DNA from: Batillaria attramentaria
Taxonomy: Eukaryota > Mollusca > Gastropoda > Batillariidae
Direction of reading: 5' to 3'
Assembly (NCBI GenBank): GCA_018292915.2
Contig: JACVVK020000218.1
Coordinates: 392,501 to 456,500 of the forward strand
DNA: 64,000 bases
Within the stretch, counting starts at the first letter, position 1; each line of letters begins with the position of its first letter. The notes under the pieces were generated by a model. That model searched no databases, had not been told where the DNA came from, and was given only the letters and a program-made list of their open reading frames with translations. The translations under genes and the position numbers were made by a program. This document shows, piece by piece, positions 56,858 through 64,000 of the stretch.

Positions 56858-56861
<4 letters not shown>
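51402..56861. other. Unassigned DNA, longest element-poor stretch
   Basis: No gene, SINE or LINE is recognised over 5.4 kb. Signals are limited to short simple repeats: C run near 52231-52240, G run near 52541, (CAA/CGA)n at about 53536-53574, T and G runs at 53689-53714, (GTGA)n near 55700-55720, and a roughly 33-bp near-duplication at about 56210-56275. If host exons exist here they cannot be recognised from sequence alone. Confidence 0.5.

Positions 56862-56910
<49 letters not shown>
56862..56910. repeat. (CT)24 microsatellite
   Basis: Uninterrupted CT units. Confidence 0.95.
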
Positions 56911-56913
<3 letters not shown>

Positions 56914-57284
56914 AGAAAGTGTCAAGTTGTTGTTAGAGATGGTTTAGTTTCGTATACATCTAGCAAGCTAGGCGGCGTCGTTGAGTGAGTTTTGCATTAG
57001 TGAAATGATTCGTGCAAATTTTATGACTGGCCATTAGTGGGGAACTGGGCTATGCTTGTGTAGTGCGGCCTCCGCACCGCTTTTGATGACGGAACTATTG
57101 CTGCCACTCGCTTGGACGTTGCCAGGGTTTTAGTGCTTCGTCGTATCTGTGTCGTACCCTGTCTTGAAATCTCGCGGGATTTCAGGCTCTGGTTAACGTG
57201 AGATGAGACAATTGCCGGTGACGTCATATGATTGCTATATCGCGCGTTTGTGTGAAATGTCGTCTGGTGTTTGCCTTGTCAGAC
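56911..57284. other. Unassigned DNA
   Basis: No gene or repeat is recognised. Confidence 0.4.
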
Positions 57285-57657
57285 AGTAATAATAATAACT
57301 CATAACTGAGTATTGCGTTTCTTGAATTGGCTCGAAGCGCCGCGAACTGAACCCAACATGCATGCTCACGTGAATCACACGCATTCTCTCACACACAGGA
57401 CTTGAACACATTATAATCGAGTGGTGCGAAGGGTCAGCTCAGCAATTTAAGTTTCGGAATTTAGAATTGGATTTATTTTCAAATTTTGTGGGCTGAACTT
57501 AAGCAGAGGGTGAGTACCCGGAGAGAACCCCCGACGATCGGCCCGAATGAACGGTGTCACGTACGAGAAGGAAACATTCTTTGCCTCGAGAGGAACTCGA
57601 ACCTGTTCTCTCGCATTGGTGACGAAGTCTCTTTAACCACAAGACCCCCGACCTCCC
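57285..57657 (-). mobile_element. tRNA-derived SINE, family B
   Basis: The minus strand carries a head with B box (AGGTTCGAGTTCC), the body with GATCGTCGGGGGTTCTCTCC, a 3' segment with GCGCTTCGAGCCAATTC, and a decayed (ATT)n tail at about 57285-57300. It is the most diverged of the four copies in the body. Confidence 0.8.
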
Positions 57658-57737
57658 GAACAGTACAGTTCTTGTCATGTTGACTTTACACCCTTTCAAC
57701 ATAAACTCTGCATTTATACTGATTTGATTTTCGCTTC

Positions 57738-57865
57738 TTGCGTGTTATTTTGTTGTTGTAGTTGTTGTTGCTGTTGCAACATTGTTGTTGTTGTTGTTGT
57801 CGTCGTTTTGTTTTTGTTTCGTTTTGGTTTTGTTTGTCTTGGGTTTTTGTTGTTGTTGTTATAGG
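57738..57865. repeat. Degenerate (TTG)n / T-G rich tract
   Basis: Repeated TTG and GTTTT units with interruptions; frames through it are spurious. Confidence 0.8.
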
Positions 57866-58334
57866 TTCACTAATAGTAGTTATTAGTGTGATGACTTTTC
57901 TTAGCAATTACAGTAATTATGACCTTCGGAAGTTTGTTGTTTGTCACACGTAATAAACCATCATTTCTGAATGCCTGATCGACAGCACAGCTGTTCTCAA
58001 CGGATTTAAAAGGAGAAACGTCAGATTTTGGTCCCGAAATGTTTCAAAGTTGGATATGAGACAACACCATGAAACCACCAATAAAACCCTACATGACAAC
58101 CTTTGACACAAAGAAGTCGTCATATTTTGCAATCGTGACATGTCTCGAGACTGAATACGACAGTGAGGCTATGTTTGGCGTTGCTAGGATTTTATAGGTA
58201 ACTTTATGGTATGGGCGGTAGGCGGCCTGATTGCCATAGTGCGTGTGAGGAAAATATCCCTGAGTGAGGGATAGCCGTCACTTGCGTTCTGGCAAGTATT
58301 TCTCACACTTGTGGGCATCAAGAGGAAACAATAC
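57866..58334. other. Unassigned DNA
   Basis: Nothing recognisable is seen. Confidence 0.4.
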
Positions 58335-58472
58335 CCCCCCCCCACACACACACACACACACACAGGCGCGCGCGCATCCCCCCCCCCCCACACACACACA
58401 GGCGCGCGCGCATCCCCCCCCCCACACACACACAGGCGCGCGCGCATCCCCCCCCCCACACACACACACACA
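58335..58472. repeat. Composite array: poly-C, (CA)n, (GC)n, about 3 copies
   Basis: Each unit is a C run, a CA run, then GGCGCGCGCGCAT. There are three full GCGCGCGCGCAT blocks and a fourth C/CA block. Alternating purine-pyrimidine stretches could adopt left-handed DNA. Confidence 0.9.
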
Positions 58473-58631
58473 CTCCTCCACCACCCACCATCCTGTTTTC
58501 TGCTTTGAAGATTTGGAGTACACGACGCAAGGTGACAAGCCTAACGTTTCTATTTATGACGAGGGTTGTACAATGGGGGCTATTTTCTTCTTCCTCTATG
58601 ATCAGCCGGATTGAATAGTGTTTCACTGGAA

Positions 58632-58662
<31 letters not shown>

Positions 58663-60244
58663 TGATCCTACTTTTGGACACATCCTATCTCTTTGTCTCC
58701 TTGACTTATTACAATACTAGGAAACCAGGAAAAGTATTTTTGCAGCTGTGGCCCGAGCATAAAAGAGCGAAATGTGGTAATTGAAAATAACAGCTGCTGA
58801 CGAAATATAAAACAGATTACTGTCCGGAAGCCATCCTACAGTTTCACGCGATAGTTTTTATGGAAACCTTGGCAGGAGACGGAACATGTCATTTGCAAGT
58901 TACGAGGAAACAGTTCAGCCCCGCGGGTCACTTCGTTTTAATCTGACGTTGTGACCGGGCAGACAAATGTCGCGCTTTAGCCTCGGGAGACACAATACGA
59001 AAATCCGGGCTTATTTTTTCAAACCCCTCACAAAATCTTCATCGATTTTGCCTGGCTGATTGATGGAGCGAAGTGCTGGCTGCTGTAGTGTGGTTGGGAG
59101 GTGGCACAATTCCAACTTTTGCAACACAGACTACCAGACTCAGTTCTTGAGGAATCTTGTGGAGATGACCATGTTTCATAAAGCTGTTGACCCGCCCAGC
59201 CGACTGAGAATAATTCCATGGAACTTCCACTACGCTTCACTGAACAGCATGCCAACAGTTCTGGCATAAAAGTCCTCCCTAGGATGAGAAGTAGCTTTTT
59301 GACTTTTATGGGAGGTGTTTTTGTGGAGTAGTGCTGCCCGTTTCCATGGCACATTTTCAGTTTTGTTTCACGCGGTCACGAGCCGAGCTGACGTCTAGAT
59401 GTCGGTCGGTGTTGTGAGTAATTGCTGAGTTCCCCAGTGGTTACTCGTGCCGTGCTGAGGTCAGATTTTACTGTGTGTTGCTGTTGCCTGTCCTACCACG
59501 ACAACCATAACATTTACACCCATCAAGCTCCGCAGCTCCCACCCCCACCCCCGCCCCCAGTCTCCCACCTCTTCTTTTAGTACCCACTCAGTAGTACCAC
59601 ATCCCTCGTACAGCCTCTTACAGCCGTAAGTAGCCAGCGTGCGAAATGAGGTACTGACCTACTATAGTACTATAGTTCAACCTAAATCTGGAGGTTCACC
59701 AACTTACACAGTTCCTACAGACAAAACAAATGGACGTAAGTCTTTCACAGACTTCATCGTATGGTTTCCTTCAGCCGAGGCAATAGATTCAATCCTCTCT
59801 CTCTCTCTGGTCTCAGACGACACCAAATTGCGATAATGTCCCCGCTTAATAGTCCCTTCTATTCAAGTCCATCTCCGTAGGAAAGTGGTGGTCGGATCTT
59901 TATACAAGACGCAGCAGTTCAACCCAGGAAAGACGTTTTGCGTGAGAGCAAAAATCTCCACCAGTCCATTAGCTGCAGACATGTAGCTGTTAGAAAATCT
60001 TTGTTTCCGGTGCCAGCTTGAGTTCTCCCCCCTTGCCCTGGGGCCAGTGACGTTGTATCGACGTGAACAGAAATCGTGCAGCGCCATCTGCCTGGGACAT
60101 TGGCGAAGTATGGTGATCCGATCATGTATTTAAAATCCTCATGGGCACTTGTTGTTCCACCATTAGGGACATTAGTTCCCTTTCCACCAGAATGACGTCC
60201 TGGTACTGTTGTTATTATGGTTATATATCTGGACTCATGGTCCA
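58473..60244. other. Unassigned DNA
   Basis: A CT tract lies at about 58636-58661. No gene is recognised. The long minus-strand frame from 59919 onward continues through a SINE and is not credible. Confidence 0.5.
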
Positions 60245-60335
60245 GGGACCTCATTTGGCCCCAGCCGGGATTCGAACTCACTACCCGAGCATTGAAAGTC
60301 CAACGCTCTACCATTCGGCTATCCCGGCTCCCAGT
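60245..60335 (-). mobile_element. tRNA-derived SINE, family A, head fragment
   Basis: The minus strand reads GAGCCGGGATAGCCGAATGG, A box (TAGAGCGTTGGACT), CAATGCTCGGGTAGTGAG and B box (GAGTTCGAATCCCGGC). The body and 3' end are absent. It shows head features as clearly as the copy at 47921-48075. Confidence 0.8.
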
Positions 60336-62166
60336 CCGACTATGAACAGGACATTGTGTAAAGTCAGACTTGTATAACGGCTGGAGACCAAAATGTATAA
60401 AAACAAAATTTAAAGACCATCCGAGACAAACGAGATCTAAGTTTAATAGATCTAATTCCAAATGCAAGTTCCTCTGTTGGACGTCATGACGTAACTGGAC
60501 TACCATACTGTGAGAGGTCGGGATCAGCACTACCAGCGCCACCTGGTGACCAGGGACAGATCGAAGTTCTTTCGGGGACCTTGCACCTGCCCCGGGCAAT
60601 CCGCGCTTCTCTCCCCTTCCTCGCTCGGTTCGCTCTTTTGGCGCGGAGGGGCGATCACTCTCCGTTGACAAAAGAGGGGCGGGTAACCTCTTAGAACATC
60701 CGCTTTCTCGCTGTGTCGGTCTTAACCAGACTTCTTTCCCTTTGATGGATCGTTCACGAGTAGTTCCAGGGGAGAGAATCAGGCGTAGACTTAGGTAAAC
60801 GAGGAGATATATAATCTTGAACAAGTTACTCTCACTACAGAAGTGAATGTGGTTACGCAACCCACCCACTTACAGTGTTCTACACTATCATGTTGATGGA
60901 ATGGAAGACTCGTTTGGCTGTAGTTTGAAGTCCCAAGTAAGCCTCTGTATCTTTCAGATTATGACACTGTTTACACTGTTTACACCTTTCCTTTCACACG
61001 TGTACATAACATTGTCAATTGTCGCTAAGCAGTAAGAGAAGAAAAACAACAACAACAACAAACAAACAAAGCTTACTTACAACCGCCAGGACTGCACCGA
61101 CAATCAATGAATTAAGAAAGATGTATGTGGCTTCACGAATTGGACAAGCTTTATGTCTAGTGAATTTCTGTCAATAATTTCTGTCTGCCCATTACACCAT
61201 TTTTCAGAACACGTGACCTAAAACTACGCGCGACACATAAATGAGAGAATCTGGGAACAGTCGAAACAATGTCACCCACGTTGATTCTGACGAAACAGGA
61301 AAAGAAAACGGCGAAAAGCAAACAGCGTGCTATAGTGGTAGTGTGACAGACTAGGCCGTGTCTGTGTGGACTGTGTACCGCCCTCCCATTCCCCCAACCT
61401 CCTGAACGTGGTGAGACCAGCAAGCGGAAGCCATCAGAATGACGATCAGTTCTACTGTCTCGGACTCCATCATGACCTGTCGTATCATTCCACATGTTCC
61501 TCGCCCACTACGCGACCTACAGTACAGAACGGTTAACAGAACACCTAGACTCTCTCTCTTCTCCTGGTCGCACGTCTGGGGACGTTTGTGACGTCAGGCG
61601 TTTGGCAATGGCCGTTTTACGAGGAAGGTCTTCGACGAAACTTTGACGGCAGCCAATAAAGCGTCTTAAAATATAAACTTGGTGTCTTCATATGGCTTAA
61701 CCTGACTTCCAGCTACTGTTGAATCGTGCCACCTTATTTGCAAGCGTTCAACGTTAACCCCATAATTATATGATGATGCACCGTGACGTTGTGAATAGTA
61801 ATGTGAATGTTTGTGGATACATTGTGTACCCGAGTGTAGGCGTAAGTACGGGACTTCGTCCACAGTTTAATTTCAGGGTTTGAACGGAATGTAACAAACT
61901 TGAACCATGAACCATGAACAATAATTATTGCTCTATAGGTCCTCATGCGCGTGTCAAGTGTTACAACTTTCAATCGCAAGCCTGGCAACAGACTGGTATT
62001 AGCATTTCAAGAAATGTCTGTAAGGTTCACTGACCCGATGGCAAACTGGCAAACTTTCCTCGTTTCATTGCCACACGATACTTGCCGGGACAAAGTTTGC
62101 AAACAATATACACGTCCACAGTGTCTGCTTCAACATTAACACACGAGTCTTTTATTCTGGACCTCT
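60336..62166. other. Unassigned DNA
   Basis: No gene or element is recognised. A CAA tract lies at about 61043-61070. Confidence 0.5.
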
Positions 62167-62530
62167 GGTGACAGACATTTGCTTGCACGTGAAAGTTTCT
62201 TGTGATGTTCTGGTGACAGACATTTGCTTGCACGTGAAAGTTTCTTGTGATGTTCTGGTGACAGACATTTGCTTGCACGTGAAAGTTTCTTGTGATGTTC
62301 TGGTGACAGACATTTGCTTGCACGTGAAAGTTTCTTGTGATGTTCTGGTGACAGACATTTGCTTGCACGTGAAAGTTTCTTGTGATGTTCTGGTGACAGA
62401 CATTTGATTGCACGTGAAAGTTTCTTGTGATGTTCTGATGACAGACGACATTTGCTTGCACGTGAAAGTTTCTTGTGATGTTCTGATGACAGACGACATT
62501 TACGTGAATGTGAAAGTTTCTCATGATGCT
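62167..62530. repeat. 45-bp minisatellite, 8 units
   Basis: Six 45-bp units start at 62167, 62212, 62257, 62302, 62347 and 62392, followed by a 48-bp unit at 62437 (added GAC) and a diverged last unit at 62485. The core includes TTGCTTGCACGTGAAAG. The length divides by three, so frames stay open on both strands (up to 165 codons, minus). There is no sign that these are expressed. Confidence 0.95.
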
Positions 62531-63266
62531 AACGTGTTGACATGGATACTTGGTGATGATTTAACTCTCAACTTCTCTTGATTATGAACTCTCTACTTCC
62601 TTGCAAATTAACGTGGCAAGGGGGGTGGGTGGGGGGGGAGGGGAATACAGACTCGATTTTTCGCTAGGTGGGGGTGAGAGGTGGTATGTGTGTGTTGGGG
62701 GCGGGGGGGGGGGGTTGCATCATTCTTGTTCAGTCCAAACCCTCTTTTTCAAAAACAAAAAGTGGTGGAGCGGGCGTTGTAGCCCTGAAACCGGCAGCGC
62801 CGGCCCTATCTACATGTACACAAGGGAGAACAGGTTACAGAACAGGAGAAATGTCACCCAGCTCGTACAGATCAATACAACTGACGGCAAACCATAAAAA
62901 AGCTAACGTCAAATGGATGAAACTGCGAAATAACATCCTTCCTATCTTTGAAGGGTCATATCTCTGTCGTGCTTGGCATTGTATTCCCTCAATTAGATTT
63001 TCGTTTTCCATTAATTTTGCTTTCGTTCGAAAACAAATGTTTGGAAATGGCATGGCCTCCACTGGAGATAAAGATATTACATTGTTTCTCTCCGTGCAAT
63101 CAGTGATATTGGAAACGCTGGGAAGTGACGCTAATGTAAAATATCGTGTTTTAAGCAAAGAAAGATAGCAAACCTGGTCATTACTCAGAAAGCAATGTAT
63201 TTTGAGAGAGAGAGAGAGTGAGTGAGGGGGGGGGGTAACAATGAACATTCAATTTTCACGCACCAA
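62531..63266. other. Unassigned DNA with G runs
   Basis: G-rich tracts lie at 62619-62642 and 62697-62714, and (GA)n with a G run at about 63204-63235. Confidence 0.5.
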
Positions 63267-63579
63267 GTCGACCAGTCACAAGACCCCATTCCTACTACGT
63301 GACAAACAGTACGAGAACTTTTTCGAAATAGTACGCGTATTAATTAAGTCGGCAAGCCAAAGCAGCAGTAACTTCCGACATTACGTGTACTGTTTAGAAA
63401 TAGTACGCTTACCAAATCGACCAATCAGATGTCCCGACCTGGAAATTGTACGCGTACTAAGTCGGGACTTCTGACTGGTCGACTTGGTAAGCGTACTATT
63501 TCCAAACAGTACACGTATTTGCAGGTAGTACGCATACTAATTGTCACGTGGTAGGAATGAAGCCTTGGGATTGGTCGAC
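63267..63579. mobile_element. Nested foldback (inverted-repeat) element
   Basis: The outer arms GTCGACCAGTCACAAGACCC... (63267-63305) and 63540-63579 are inverted matches with several differences. The inner arms 63383-63439 and 63460-63516 match as inverted repeats over about 57 bp with few mismatches, around a 20-bp loop that itself holds GTACGCGTAC. The left arm carries about 55 extra bases. TACGCGTAC-like boxes recur through it. No coding capacity is seen. Confidence 0.75.
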
Positions 63580-63592
63580 AGTACGCGTACTG

Positions 63593-63719
63593 CAGTCGAA
63601 CTCGCTTAAGCCGAATGCGCAGGGGAAATTGCTTGTTGTTCGAGTTCACCAAAGTTTGCTTTATCCGAGGACGAGGAATAAATTGAATTTTGAAGAGGAC
63701 TCCGAGTTAAGCGGGTTCC
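63593..63719. mobile_element. Possible pogo/Tigger-like MITE
   Basis: The left end is CAGTCGAACTCGCTTAAG. The right end, in complement, reads GAACCCGCTTAACTCGG. An imperfect inverted repeat with CAG at the outer edge and the words CTTAA, CGAG and TTCGAGTT inside recalls pogo/Tigger-type termini. The element is short, without a gene. Confidence 0.4.
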
Positions 63720-64000
63720 AAATCCCCCCCCCCTTCCCCAAGCTTTAGAAAGTCTTCCTGGTGTGTGTTCAATCTATTTTATATTTCGTCAGCAGCTGGA
63801 AATAACAACGTTTATCATATTTCGTTTTTTAGGCTCACGTCACAGCTGCGAAGACTATTTCCTGGTTTCGTATTAATGAAGTACGTAGAGGGAGACAGGA
63901 AATGGAGCTTGTCCTTGAGAATGTTTAATGTGAGAGGCTGTCTGGAAAGAGTGTGATACATTAATGAAATAATACGAAACTACGCAGTCGTCACGGTTTT
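63720..64000. other. Unassigned DNA
   Basis: Nothing recognisable is seen apart from a C run at 63725-63733. Confidence 0.4.

Noticed and set aside
59919..60869. Minus-strand open frame of 316 codons
   Set aside because: It reads straight through the SINE head at 60245-60335 and has no recognisable domain.

Overview
The window is animal nuclear DNA with no recognisable host protein-coding gene. It is packed with dinucleotide microsatellites, poly-C/poly-G runs, at least a dozen minisatellite arrays, two tRNA-derived SINE families, several LINE insertions, small inverted-repeat elements and one large Ty3-type LTR retrotransposon. The combination of SINE types, RTE and jockey/CR1-like LINEs and a single-ORF Ty3 polyprotein fits a lophotrochozoan, most likely a gastropod mollusc. 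That is inference from element style; nothing here fixes the species.

Layout. 0-12 kb: SINE pieces and tandem arrays, including two arrays that seem to have grown out of mobile-element ends (a SINE tail at 1.2-1.9 kb and the C-terminal codons of a decayed LINE at 6.7-7.6 kb), then two adjacent SINEs at 9.7-10.4 kb. 12-19 kb: unassigned DNA, one SINE, a 1.05-kb minisatellite made of 16- and 20-bp units, and a very short LINE 3' end at 17.2 kb. 19.4-21.7 kb: a 5'-truncated non-LTR retrotransposon bounded by a target-site duplication and broken by a frameshift and a premature stop. 22-31 kb: SINEs, a piggyBac-like MITE, a 14-copy 34-bp array and unassigned DNA. 31.3-34.3 kb (minus strand): a decayed jockey/CR1-like LINE with a piece of its endonuclease region copied into its reverse transcriptase region. 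35-36.7 kb: a 24-bp array, a 96-bp inverted-repeat element and unassigned sequence.

36.7-41.6 kb holds the main item: a Ty3-type retrotransposon with an intact 1445-residue gag-pol frame (coiled coil, two zinc knuckles, protease, reverse transcriptase, RNase H, integrase). It keeps a 3' LTR but has no full 5' LTR, and a 50-bp direct repeat brackets it. 41.8-45.1 kb (minus strand): an apparently full-length, coding-intact RTE-type LINE of about 3.3 kb with a perfect 13-bp target-site duplication, the best candidate for a recently active element. 45-64 kb: more SINEs, another LINE 3' end at 51.2 kb, a 12-copy 46-bp array, an 8-copy 45-bp array, a composite poly-C/CA/CG array and, at 63.3-63.7 kb, a nested foldback repeat next to a pogo-like MITE.

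The elements are autonomous or parasitic and do not form a pathway. Their shared theme is that LINE and SINE ends act as seeds for simple-sequence and minisatellite growth. No rRNA, confident tRNA gene, CRISPR array or operon was seen.
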